Positions 22,485 to 34,378 of a DNA stretch of 64,000 nucleotides are shown here, piece by piece; position 1 is the first letter of the stretch; every line of letters begins with the position of its first letter. The notes beneath the pieces were generated by a model. That model did not search any database and had not been told where the DNA came from. It worked only from the letters and a program-made list of their open reading frames with translations. The stretch lies in the NCBI GenBank assembly GCA_030998015.1, contig JARWMV010000239.1, positions 558,001 through 622,000 of the forward strand, given 5' to 3'. Origin of the DNA: Ceratorhiza oryzae-sativae. Lineage: Eukaryota > Basidiomycota > Agaricomycetes > Cantharellales > Ceratobasidiaceae. The translations under genes and the position numbers were made by a program.

Positions 22485-23397
22485 ATGCCGCACATGCCCG
22501 CGATGCCTGTTCTGGCCCCTGCCTCAGTCCCCGCTCGCCGACCTCGTCGCCAGTCGACGGGCTCAGCACTCCCCATCGCCCTCCCCCCTAGTCCCTACGT
22601 CCCCGCGCAACCAGCTGCCGTGGTCCCCTACTACACCGCAGCAGAGTACGATCGCCGAGTCACATATCCTCAAGTCGCCTATGCATACCCCCCGGCCAAC
22701 TACCCCGTCGCTCAATATAGCGCCCCCAGCACCCAACACCCGGTGCTCTACCAGGTAAACACCCCCTGGGCTGGTCCCACTGCGCTCCCCCCAATGGACG
22801 AGCAGCCGCAGCTTCATAACCTGCTCTCGTCCAATGCCCGGCCGTCGACGGGGTACATCGACTGGGATATCCGCGACTCGCCTGACACGGCGCGCGTCGT
22901 CTGGCCGGGCAATCGCTCGGGCCTGGTCGCGCAGTACGGCAATACCTCTGCGTTTACGCCCGGTGTGCCCCGCATCCGGCTGATCTGCAAGGATCTGTTG
23001 CCGTGGCAGATCACCGTCGCCTCGCCCGACGGGGGTCCCATCTCGATCACGGACATTTTCAAGAGTATCCACAAGGAGCTCCATCGCCCGCTCGCCGAGT
23101 CCGAGTTTTGGGCGTGTGGCGAAAAGGAGCGTGCAAAGCTCACCGAGACCTGGAACAAGGAGATGAAAACGGCCGAAGGACGCCAGCGCGCAAACCAGGG
23201 GGTGAGCACTTTGTCATCCATCTATCAACATGAATAGCGCAATCTGACCAACTGCGCTTTAGGTTCTTCGCGTAGACTGGGCTGGCGGCAAGACCGTCTT
23301 TGCTGGCTTGGGCATTGACCATGATTTCATGACGAGCCGCGTCCAGGATGAGCGACTATATCCCGAGGTTTGGGTTCTGCATCTCCGCTCAGCGTAG
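22485..23397 (+). CDS. DUF6699 domain protein
   Basis: Two exons (22485-23201 and 23263-23397) encode 283 residues. The first 110 residues are a Pro/Ala/Tyr-rich disordered region with PYYTAAEYDRR and repeated PxxY. The folded C-terminal part begins near HNLLSSNARPSTGYIDWDIR and contains WPGNRSGLVAQYGNTSAFTP, LICKDLLPWQITVASPDGG and SITDIFKSIHKELHRPLAES. After the intron it ends with VLRVDWAGGKTVFAGLGID. This follows the layout of DUF6699, a basidiomycete-expanded domain of unknown function (a W-D-x-R strand, then a conserved ITV strand and a helix). No enzymatic residues are apparent. Confidence 0.75.
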
Positions 23398-23666
23398 GTG
23401 GACCTCGAACAATGAAGACAAGACGGATTTTGACCTTTTTCTATTGGGGTTGATTTGTCTTGATCGATGCCTATGCCCACATATAGCCCCATTGGAGAAT
23501 CGTCAACAAGTCGTTTGTTGAATTGGTTGGATAAATAGCAACTCATTGGGATTCGGTTTCGGAAACGGTATCATAGAGTTTTGTAATAATAATGCGAGTG
23601 TATGTTATAATATATATGTACTGTACAATATGGAGCGGTGATGGAATACAATTCGAAACGGCAAAA

Positions 23667-24863
23667 TCAAGTCTGGAAAGCCTCTAACATATCTCTAACG
23701 GTCCTCGTTTTAGTTTGACTAACCCATCGGGAATGAACCAAACTGCACACATGGCACACCGGGCTCGGCCAGATCACGATGTCCATATCGTCAATTTCCT
23801 CCAGTATCTGCAATGCATCCAACAGGTGGCGGGTGGGTCCCTGCTTGAGCGTTATGAGCCCGCCGCCAGACATCCTACGTCCCCTCGTCGCCACAGGCGA
23901 AGGTGACCGCGTCTGAGCGGCCGCGCCAGGCAAAGGATACTTCCTAACCTGAGGCGAACCATGCGTCGGCGCATCGGCAACACCCAAAGACTCGCGCATG
24001 CGCTCGGCTAAGATGTCCCGGCACGACTTGGGCGCTCTCGTATAGCCGCCAACGACATGTCCGGATGGTCCCGGCGCGGTGCAGTATGGCGCGAGCATCG
24101 GGCTCGGATTCGTTTGTGCTTCGTGTCGAACGATGAGCGTGCGCTTCCATAGAACGTTGCGGCCTGCGATGATCCGTTCCACGTCTTCGGTCCCCAACCA
24201 GCGCGAAAGAAGCTCGCGCAGTTCGTCGGGCTGGAGATGCCAGACTTCCTTGGCGAGCGCAAAGTAGACCGAGGGAAGCACCGAGTTGACGTTGTACAGT
24301 TTGGCGAGGTTGAGCGCAAACGACGCCGTTTCGACGAGCGTGTCGTTTGGAGAGAGGTATACGAGGCTCGACGGATAGCGATAGTTGAAGTGTGCGACGG
24401 CCCATGAATGCACGTCCGCCACGTCGTATTTTTCAGCCATACGGAGCGCAATCGCTATGTCCCTCAAGGAGGCAATGTTCGCCCGCATGGGCGACTGTCA
24501 TTTTAGGTGTCAGTCACACGATCGAATCGCGGATCGAGGGGAACGCAGCGAGACTCACTCTTTGCACGGATACAAAACCGAAAATACAAGTCCCCACTCC
24601 TCTGCGGTATCCGGCATCCGTACAGAGACGGGTGTAGGTTCCGGCGACCGTGACTCGTCCTCCTCGTCCTCCTCGGGGTGCGCGACGAGAAACATGTCGT
24701 CAAAGACATGCGAGTGTCGAACGAGCTTGTCGCGATGTACCCGAAACGAGGTTTGCTCGACCAGGAGCGAGACATCGCCGTCTGGAAAGTTGTATGTGAT
24801 CGCATCATCATGGGTGCGCGACGACTGAGTATTACGCGGGTATAGTGTAGTATAGGATTGCAT
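23667..24863 (-). CDS. BTB/POZ domain protein
   Basis: Two exons encode about 375 residues. The BTB fold starts at DGDVSLLVEQTSFRVHRDKL, the strand-turn-strand before helix VRHSHVFDDMF. An acidic loop follows (HPEEDEEDES), then WGLVFSVLYPCKE and, in exon 2, MRANIASLRDIAIALRMAEK, the helical end of BTB. The remainder is a BACK-like helical region and a Ser/Pro-rich linker. The protein may be a Cullin-3 adaptor or an oligomerising scaffold, and both roles are common for fungal BTB proteins. At the exon 1 donor the sequence reads GAGTGAGT. The frame only works if it was GAG|GTGAGT, so one G of a GG pair appears to be missing near 24558. Confidence 0.75.
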
Positions 24864-26308
24864 GACTGGTGGGGTAAAGACAAGAATCTGCTAAGCGAGC
24901 CACGGTGTTATATAGGGGCTAACCTGGGATAAGAGCGGGCGGGTACCTCGTCACCCCACCCGAAAATAAGCTAATCCATCGTCATGTTCGATACCGCCAG
25001 GGGACGAAACGGTCGGGAACACGTGTTGATTCGAGGTTTCTGGTGCCCACCGCCGGAGGGTTGATACGTAAAGATACTGACAAGTGCGGGGGGGCGCTGG
25101 CTTGAACGGCGCATTTTTGAGCAGAAATTTGGAGGAAACGAGTGTCTGAAGAAGTCCTAGTCTTTCTATCTCTTGTCGAGAGATAAGAGCGAGTCTTGTG
25201 ACCCTATACACCCCAAGAGAGATGCTTGTCTAAGATGGTAGCCGAGTGGGGGGCGACGATCGCCCCGAGGTCATGTGACCGTTCATTTGTTGTGGCTCCC
25301 CGCGTTTGCGTCCCCAAAGTGGTGAAACTGAGCCCATAGCTTATCTGCATATCCCAATCTCGTACTATCAGAAAAAATGGTGCGCTCCAGAATTATTCGA
25401 TTATAGCCCTTACGTCTTTCCCCAACGTCCGGAACATCCATGTCACACCATTTTCAATCTCATTTGTCGTTTAGAATACAAATTGCTCATCAACCTCCAG
25501 CGTTCTTGAGCCGAAATCCGCACTAGGCCTCGTGCCAGAGTGGGGCTCGAACAAACTGTGGAATGTCTGTTGGAATGAAGTTTCACCTGTATAGAGTGCG
25601 CTGTGTGAGGGATATCGACATAGCCTGCAAAGGCGATATACGTTACTGAGGCGTAGTCGATAGCTTGCACGTGACTATAACGTTTCAAAGCAAGTGTGAT
25701 CGCGACTACGACACAGTTAATACGTGCCATTAGACGTACATTCGTCTTTATTTTTGACTCAGCCTACGCAACCTTTTTTCGTGCTTATATGCGGGCATTG
25801 GCACGCGCCCGAGCCCTAGCCTCTCGTCGGACTAGGGAGCGCTCATCAGGCGCACCTATTTCGCCTGGGCTTCGTCCAGTGGGATTCCCCATCCCTTGGT
25901 ACCTCTACCCCCATGTACTAGCATATAACCAACCATCTATACGTTTACCACCTATATACATATTGACTTCCACGGAGCCTTGGTTGATTTTGCAATAGAA
26001 TGGCGCATAGACTCTATGTCGCGCCATGAACCTTGCGATAGGTGAGCCCCACAAATAGAATCGATGGATTGTCCACAAGTTTTTAAAATCCAGCACGCTC
26101 GGCTGTGCAAACTTTGGTAACGTAGAAAGGGTTTCACTTTTTGAGCACTATAAATTAACTAAATTCTGAAATATGCTAAGGGTAAATGAAACTGTCTGCC
26201 ACACAATGCATAGTCCATGTACCCAGTCCATAGTGGGATACATGAATAAAAGGGAAATGCAATAGATGTCCTGCCAAGGCTGAACCGAGAAATGAATGAA
26301 CAAACCGT
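24864..26308. other. Intergenic
   Basis: Apart from the BTB promoter (to about 24,950) and the 3' region of the GH79 gene (from about 26,150), only short, unrelated open frames are visible. No repeat or RNA gene was recognised. Confidence 0.45.
24908..24914 (-). promoter_or_regulatory. TATA box of BTB gene
   Basis: On the minus strand CTATATAAC lies about 45-50 bp before the ATG at 24863, a normal position for a fungal TATA element. Confidence 0.4.
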
Positions 26309-29103
26309 TTACCGAGAAGAGAATATAACAAGAGAAAGAGCGGATGCAACTAGAGTCGCGAAGAGCACAGCTGCACCGGTTTGAAGTCGGGCTAGAGCCG
26401 AGCTTGTGCTACCTTGACTTGTAGATCCAAGAAGGGCAGCTTGGGCGCCGCCGCGTCCGTTGGAGAGAGCGAGGGAAGTCGGGTCGATAGATATGGTGAC
26501 CCCGCCCGGATGTGCCGCAGTTGCAAGGGTCGTGGGGAAAGTCTATGCAGAGAACGTTACTTCAGATAGGAAGAGAAAAATGATGTTTGCTTCCTTACCT
26601 GAGTCACTGTGCTTTGCGGCGAGGATGCCTGGAGAGCAGCATCGCTAAGGAAAACAAGTGCGATAGAGGGTGCCTTGACAGGGATAGGACACGTTTGTGC
26701 TGTTGTATCGCACTGTATCGTTACAGTCTCCAATGTACCGTTCAATCTTCCATCCGAACCTAGCTCGCCTCCGAGTGATTGACCTAAAATGGTGGTCAGA
26801 GGTTTAGTTTATATAATTTTGGCTGTGGGACTCACCGGCCCAAGTCAAGTTGTGTGATCCCAGAGAAGGAGCTCGCAGATATCGCACATTCACCGAGCTT
26901 GGCGTGGTGCTGGGCAACCCAGTCTGCTGGCCGCCAATAGCAATATTGGCAGTATAGTCGTTGGCACCAGAGGGGTCGTCGATGTAATTGAAAAGCACAA
27001 CGCGAGCTGGGTTTCCGCCCTCATAAATGGCGTATCCAGGAGTAAGCTCATTGTTGCCGTTCATGGCGAGGTCAACAATTTGAGAGTCACCCGATTGACC
27101 GAATGCTTCGGCGACCAAGAGGGTGGAATAGTAGACGGCACCTATTATAGACAGGAATTAGAGACAGCAACACATAACGCATAGTGGATATTTACCAGTT
27201 GTCCATCCAAAGCTCTTGGACAGGTTCGTAGGGGGAGGCGTGAAAGGCTACAAGGTCACTCGTCAGCACGGAATGACCTCCACATAAGTTTTTGTTCTTA
27301 CATTGTAATAAGTGTCCTGTCCACCAACGTGCAGCAGTACTTGAGAAAAGTTGACGTATGCAAACTGGAGTCCGAGATCTGCAGCCCACATAGCAGCGCC
27401 AAAGCTGATAAAGCAACCAGCGCGTGAATATAGTGGGTGTAGCAATACAGACAAAACGCTCACCTGTCACTGATACCGGGGAAACCACCACAAGAAGCAG
27501 TATTCGTCTCCATCAGAACGAAGGGCTTTCCGGCTGCCTGAACAATGCCTGAGCTGGTGATATATCCTGCTGCAAGGTTCGATACAGAGGAATGTGTCGT
27601 GTAAGTGGGGAAAGTCTGCTGGGGATCGTGCACATTGCTAGTATAGTTGAGTTAGCATGCGGAGACACCCAGAGATCAAAACACTGTACCCGTTAATTTT
27701 GCAGTTATCTTGAATCCAGGTTTCGCTTTCAGCGCGTTATTCAACCGCTCGATTGATTTACATACCGGTTGGGTACTTCTGGACGGCAACCATCTTCAAG
27801 TTTGCGGTAAAGTTGGTCAAATAGCCTAGCGAAACATAAGCCGTTGGAAAAAGATGCATATAGTTTGGAAACATACCCATGTTGAAAGATCCGTCTCGTT
27901 CCAGTTACAGCAGGTACTAGGACCAATCAAGATTTGATTCTGCTTCAACGATGCACCGTTGAGGTCATTAATCATAATCTGATAGTCATTCATGTAGTCC
28001 TGCATGGAGTAGTCCGAGTTGCGACGGCCATGCGGACCATACCTGTCCAACGATGATGTCAGCGGGCTGTACGACAAATGGGGCGTGAGACTCACAAATC
28101 CGGTTCGTTGCCGAGCTGGAAGCCCAGGAGCCTATCACCGAGAATGGCCTCGGTTCTTTGCGCAACCAAGATAGCGTTTGTCTCGTTGTTGACGTCCTTG
28201 AAGTTGAGACCCTAGGGTGTAATGCGTGGTCAATGGAGGAGATGGACGTGGCTGGCAATGCACTCACGAAATACCAGTTGGCGTTGACCAAGTCTCCAAT
28301 ATGCTTCATCATGACCAAGAGATCTTCCGTAAAAACTACATCAGGAGTCGCTGTCTAAATTAGGCAATAAGGCTATTATTAGCCTATGGATTTCCATAAC
28401 GAAAAAAGGGAGGCTGTTCGCGTACAGGGGTTGTAGCGCCCGCTTGCTTAGCCTTGCCGATGATGCCTCCGCCAGGCACTGCGCTGGGGTCGACCAGGAA
28501 GGCTTGGTCTTGGGAGTTACCCCCAACACGGATGGCGACGGAGCCGCCGCGAGCGCGGATGTTGGCCAAGTAGTTCAAGAAAGGGACCATGAGATCTGCA
28601 AGAGTGTCAGTTGAAATAGAATGGACGCAATTGATTCAGCCTACAGGTCGAATTTTTGCCAACTGAAAAAAGTCAGAACGGGGGGAACTTGCTGGGAGAC
28701 CTAACACTCACGAGTCTGCTGGGCGACGGACAATTCGATAGAGAATCCCATAAAGTCGCCTTTTTGCCTGGGGGAATGTTTAGCCTCGTGTATGCCGTTC
28801 GACACATCCACATACTTGATTGACAGTCCATTCATGCCGCCAGGGTATAGCTAACGCAAAAGACCGTTGGCTGGCATCCACCAAATAGAGAGCAAGACTC
28901 ACCTGGACTACGAAATTGTTCGTGATGGCAGGGCTGGGTGGAGCCGGAGAGTTGAGGACGGTTTGGTCATAGGCGGCGAGCGTCGCAACGGCGGCATAGG
29001 CAGCGGAAGTGGCGATGGTCTTTTGTGGCTTGAGGCCATAGGTGGTGACGGCGGTCGAGAGCCTGGCCAGCGACAAGAGGGCGACTAGGCGAAGCAAATG
29101 CAT
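26309..29103 (-). CDS. Glycoside hydrolase family 79 (beta-glucuronidase-type), secreted, probably GPI-anchored
   Basis: More than ten exons on the minus strand encode about 620 residues. The signal peptide is MHLLRLVALLSLARLSTAV. The (beta/alpha)8 part contains VAIRVGGNSQDQAFLVDP. The general acid/base lies in GFQLGNEPDL (near 28115) and the nucleophile Glu in METNTASCGGFPG (near 27510), both in the expected order. The C-terminal GH79 beta domain follows (VVLFNYIDDPSGANDYTANI, then VNVRYLRAPS). The last exon gives a Ser/Thr-rich stretch and a hydrophobic tail (TGAAVLFATLVASALSLVIF), which looks like a GPI signal. Family members release glucuronic acid or 4-O-methyl-glucuronic acid from arabinogalactan or related glycans. 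The stop is at 26309-26311 after the phase-0 splice TQ|TF. Confidence 0.88.
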
Positions 29104-29967
29104 CGTGCTGGGGAGGGAATGTTCCAAGTTTCGGAAACAAAGACTTTATAGGCGTCGCGCTTCTATCACTGCGCAGCACCATGCGCTATTAATAGCTCTG
29201 ATTATGCTGATGTGTCCGGCCGGTTTGAGGAACCGCAGTCTAAATTTGTCGACTGTTGGCTCTGGACCCTATGGGTTTGTGTTGACCATGTCGATGAATG
29301 CACACAAAGTTGGGCAGAAGCGGTCCTCTGGAGCGCTTGGTGGACACGGACACAGTTGGCGGTCCAGGCCCCCAACATCGCATGCATAGCTTCTCCGTAT
29401 ACACCACGGCCAATCCCCATGCGGAACGTCGGATACCAGACGCATGACAGAGGCCCAGTCGCATTTGATCTCTGTTGTTGGCTGCTATGTGAAAAGGCGA
29501 CGGCCAACGGTCGGCCCATCGCGAAGCATGTGTCCTCGGAGAGTCGATGCCGAGCACAGTGGCGTTGGAAAGTGCAGGAAACAGTTCTAGGTCTCAATCA
29601 GGTTCAGGTGTTCTCTAGCCATGCCATGACGTAATTGGAAGATCGTTACCCAGCCACCTTAGCACCAGAGTCGTGGGTGTACTGCACGTGATGCCATTTC
29701 ATCATACTTTGTACGTGAATAAACGTCCACACTCCAGGGCCAAAACCGATCCAAAGATCACAGCGTGTTCGTATTGGAGGGACATGAGAGTTATAAAATA
29801 TATCACGTGATCGGGGCCCGCCTCCTCTATGACGTAGGCTGATTGCAGTCAACTCCCACCGACCCGACCGCGACGGACTCGGGAGCCGGTCCCTGGCAAG
29901 TCAGCGTTATTCTACACAACTATCCGCGCGGTTACGAGCTGATTTAAAGCCCACGGCCCAGTGCGCA
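29104..29967. other. Divergent promoter region between GH79 and ArAE genes
   Basis: The region of 860 bp lies between two divergent genes. An open frame (29212-29634, plus strand) overlaps an equally long one on the other strand and neither resembles a protein family. The sequence is better read as a shared upstream region. Confidence 0.4.
29144..29150 (-). promoter_or_regulatory. TATA box of GH79 gene
   Basis: TATAAAG on the minus strand lies 41 bp before the ATG at 29103. Confidence 0.45.
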
Positions 29968-32900
29968 ATGTCGTTACATACCACCTCGAGCAGGGGCTCA
30001 GCTCGCCGTGTCAAAATCGAGCCCCACACCACGGCTGAATCCACAAACATGGCACCCAAACCCACTAGCCTCGTACCAGACTGGGTGGCCAAGGCTGTGT
30101 CTCAGAAGCGTAGCTGGAAGCATCTAGTCCGCTGCTGGGTTGCATCTTGGGTTTGTTTCGTTTTGATATTGCCCGACAAGACGCTTAGAGCCATGGGAAA
30201 CGCGTATGTCCATCCCCAGCCATGTTTCTGGCACTCTTGTACTGACTTGCTTCTAAGCGCATTCTTTGCATCTATTGCAGGCTTCATCCTACCACCCAAC
30301 ATGGCTCTGCAGCTCTACTTTTTTGCCATGTTCACGCTTATGATCGCTGTCTCTTGGGCTGGGCATGGGGAAGCGCCGCGATGGCCGCCTCATTGAAGGC
30401 TCGCAACCAGCTTTTGCTCAAGTCAACGTTGATCGCTACGCAACAAGCGTGAGTGCTCTTGAACCCGCCAAGTTTTCTATTTCACAGCTTCTCCCGCACA
30501 GTGCCGCAAATCAGGCAAATCCAGACGCCTATTTCCAAAAGGCGATTTTCAGAGGAGACTTTTTGGACACCCGATCCACAGTCGTTTTTGGAGTGTTCTT
30601 TGCGGTCGGCGCGTTTGCCTTGGCACTGCTTCGAGTCAAGACCCCCAAATTAACTCTGGCCAGTGTCTTTGGGACTATATTCCTCGATGTCATCTGCGTG
30701 CGTTCACCTTTGATCTATGCGGTCATCGACCGATGCTAACGAAGCATTTAGTCTTATGGGCCGTTATTCCCATTCGCTGAATACCTCATTCTCCAAACGT
30801 TCTTGGTTTCCTCTTCGGTCTACATGGCTGTTGGGCTTGTGACCATTGTGTTGATATTCCCTGAAACTCTCAGCCATGAGTGGCTCGACTCGTTTGCTGG
30901 AATTCTGGACTTGGTCAAGTCCTTGGTCGACATTCAAGAAAAAGTTCTCACCGATGGCCCAGAACAACTGGATATAGAGACTGAAGGCAACACTTTGTCC
31001 AAAGTCAACAGCATTCAGGAGGGCGGAATCGCTGCGTTCCAAGCGTGTGAGTGGGTCGGTTAGGAGCTTGGGATTTATGCTGACATTGGGATAGTATCCA
31101 GCAAGACGCCAATGTTGGATCTCGAGTTTAGCTACTGCCGTCTAAGTGCCACTGACATCCAGGCACTTGAGTTGCCTCTACGTGCACTCCTTACTCGGGC
31201 TCGTATGTTCGCCCAACACTGCCTCAAATTATCCATCCTGACAGAATCATTCGCCCAGGTGGTCTCACGTCCTTCACGTCTCAATACAGCCATCATCTTT
31301 CCACTCGTGCCGATAGCCTGCCCTCCAATACCATTTCTCGCGTCACGAGCATCACGGACATCACTGACGGCTCAAAGACACCCACCAAAAAGACTTCCAA
31401 GAGCAACCATCTTAGTCTTCGAGTTCAAGATACTCATCAGCTTCTTCACGTTCGAGGACATATTACAGCTCTCGAAATCGCCCAGCATACACACATCAGC
31501 AATATGATTCCTATCGTATACTCGTCGACTGCCGATCTGCGCAAGGCCCTGTCTAAAGCACTCGAAGCCACTGCAGTAGCTATCAGGGACATCAACTGTC
31601 GGAGGTACAAGTCGGTCAAGTCAGAGCCTCTGGACAATCTCTATTCCGCCCGGGAGGCCCTGCGGACCACACTCAGCGAATACCGGAACGAACGGCGAAC
31701 GGCAGTTGTCCAGCCTCTTGCCGATGCAGTGGATGCCGCTTCAGGCCGGATGCTCGACCAGCACGGTCGCCCGACTGTTTCTTTCCGGCCGTTGTTCGTT
31801 TGTTTCGTGTTCGAATCGAATTTGTGTTGGACGGCAGATGGAGCGCTTGATATGGTGAATATCGTCATCAAGGCGATGGAGGAGCGCAAGAGGAATCGCT
31901 TGTGGGCCCCGACTGGCCTGAGGAAGCTTGGGAACCTGGTAATGCGGAATGAGGGGACAGCACCTATTCAAGGAGACACGAATCCCGTTCCGGAGCCTGG
32001 TAAAGACGACGAGTTCTCGAGGGAATATCGCAAGTCCTTTGTTTCTTTATTAGTATGAATGTGCTCACAAGAACCGCAGGCAGGGACCCGGATGCAAGAC
32101 CTCCCAAGAGCTTTGTGCAGCATTTGATGTTTGTGGTGTGGAGTGTTTGGAGCTTTATGAGAACCAATGAAGCTGTTGTATGTAATCATCGTTCGAGTGC
32201 GCCTGTACTCGTTCTGACCTATGGCGTTGACAGTTTGCACTCAAGTACACAATTGTATCGATCGCCTTATGGTTGCCTCAAGTCATTCGGCATAGTGCTG
32301 GTGAGTTTGTGTGATTCCTCAAATGTCGCTTGACTAATGCTGTATATAGAGTTCACATATAACGAAAAGGGCCTTTGGGCACTGATTATGGCTCAGTTCG
32401 GGTTGAACATGTATATATCCGACCAGATTGGCCAGTACGTTTGTCCAGCTTTGAGACTGAACGCATGTTGATGCGTCCATAAAAGATTTGTCGCTCGTGT
32501 TCTAGGGACCATTGGCGGAGGCGTGGTCGGCATGGTCATCTGGTATATTGGTGTGCACCATTCATCTCTGCATGTCAAGGTCATGCTCACCTCGTAACAG
32601 GATCTGGTCATGGTGCTGGCAATCCATACGGGCTTGCTGCAGCTTTCGGAGTGTTTCTGATACCCTTGCTATTCATTCGTCTGTTTTGGACGCAGCGAAT
32701 AGTAGAGTCCATTATGATTAGCGTAAGAGGATTACTTAATTCTGCAGACCTGTTGCTGAGGCTATGTTATGGATAGGTAACAGCGGTACTTGTTGCTGGG
32801 TACTCCTGGGTTGATACGCATTTAGCGTCTCAAGGAAACCCCGGGTATGGATATCAGGTAAGTTCGACTTGGTTCCTGCAATTATATTCACAATGGCTCA

Positions 32901-34080
32901 TTCGGAAACTCAGATATTCTGGCGCCGAGTTGTCCTGGTCCTTGTCGGTATGCAGCTTTGGAGTTAGTACAAATATGGATTTTGACTAGGGCTTTTTTCT
33001 AGGTTTCGCCGCCTCGTTCGTCATGATGCTTCTTCCGCCTCAATCTAGTCGAAAAGCGCTCCGGCTCGCTAACGCCTCGACTATCTCCGAGCTGGCTCAA
33101 ATATATGGGATCCTTATATCTTCTTGGTTGACGGTTGAAGAACAGACTGAAGACCAGCAGGCTCAAGGTGGAATAGACTCTGAGGATGAAAAACTGCCGT
33201 TATCGCAATCATACGACAAGTGGACACCTGCATTCCATGCCAAGTTGATGGCAGTTGTGGGGCATCTGGGAGCACAAAAGATGCAAATGAGAACAATCAA
33301 ATGGGAGAGGTGAGTTGGACTGTGAGGAAGCAGTGAGTGTATCCAGGCTTATTGAGGCTGTCTAGGAATATCCGTGGCGGATGGCCTGCAGAGCATTACG
33401 AGAAGCTGATAGAGATTCAGACTACTATGGTCTCGGATCTTATTCAGGTCAGTTCTCCAATGGCGTGCACTGGCTGTATGATTAAATCAGGTCTTTGTTT
33501 AGCTTGCTGGCTCTCTGTCGAGTTTGTCGCCAGCGTGGAGGAATCGGTTGTTGCATAAGACTGCGTTCTTAAACCCCAATTTGGTATGTGTTTTACTTTC
33601 GATGGCAGGCTATGCCTAACACAATGCCGGCAGATTTCTGACGTGATGTCAATATTCGGAATTGTCTCCATGTCACTTGAGACTGGCCACCCAGTCCATG
33701 AAGTTTTGCCTTCAAATCTGCTCGACCGGTCTCTGTACCACCACGAGCGGTGCCACATGGTTGAAGCCAGATTCAAACAAGTGGATCAATTGGACGGTGA
33801 AGAGGCAGCTGAGAGTGCGCCCGTGACGGCCGAACATATCACGGGTCAAATGCTGATGTCCCCCGAATACGCTGCATACGCCACAGGCACTTCCGCGGCG
33901 TTCCATATCTTGCATGTAAGTCCTGTGATTATGGTCGTTGATGTTTGTTGACCTCTCCCCCTGCAGTCATTGGATCAGATTCATATTATCACCAAAGAGT
34001 TGTGTGGTGAGATCCCTCTCAACGGGTTCAGTCGCTGGAGGGACGAGTACGAGTTGAGGCATCGTGATCGTTCTGTCTGA
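29968..34080 (+). CDS. ArAE-type six-TM transporter (ER transporter N-terminal / DUF2421 / FUSC-like)
   Basis: About fifteen exons encode a protein of roughly 1,050 residues. The layout is that of fungal aromatic-acid-exporter-like proteins: an N-terminal six-helix block (CWVASWVCFVLILPDKTLRA, AFFASIAGFILPPNMALQLY, TVVFGVFFAVGAFALALLRV), a long cytosolic helical region, then a second block (GTIGGGVVGMVIWYIG, AAAFGVFLIPLLFIRLFWTQ, VVLVLVGFAASFVMMLLPPQ) and a helical C-terminal region of DUF2421 type. The likely role is export of organic anions across the plasma or ER membrane, inferred from the family. The frame needs one extra base near 30357 (TGGGCTGGG where TGGGCCTGGG gives SWAWAWGSAAM) and probably one at the donor near 30449 (GCGTGAGT for GCG|GTGAGT). 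An alternative start is the ATG at 30049. Confidence 0.82.
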
Positions 34081-34349
34081 TTGGGATTTTTTTTTATTCC
34101 ATAGCTTTATCTTCTATTATCTTACAAAAATTTACACGATTAGTATACATAGGTTTAACAAGCTAAACAAGCAAAACAGGGACGCTATCGGTCGGTCTTT
34201 CCGGAGGCTACGTCCGCATACGTATGTCCGCGGAGGTGTCGTCGATCTCAGTCTCGCGCAGTTCCGCCACCGGACGGCTTCGGACGTCGTAAAATTAATT
34301 GAGGGTTGGCTCCAGCTCTTCACTAAGGCAGCTCGGCTTTGCTGTTCTG

Positions 34350-34357
34350 TATAAAAG
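34350..34357 (+). promoter_or_regulatory. TATA box of MFS gene
   Basis: TATAAAAG is a consensus TATA box. It lies only 22 bp before the ATG at 34379 and 37 bp before the next in-frame ATG at 34394, which makes the second ATG the more likely start if transcription begins about 30 bp after the box. Confidence 0.5.
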
Positions 34358-34378
34358 CAGCTCCTGTCTAAGCTGCGA

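Noticed and set aside
29212..29634. Open frames on both strands in the GH79/ArAE divergent region
   Set aside because: Mutually overlapping, Trp/Cys/Arg-rich, and without any motif. Consistent with non-coding promoter DNA.
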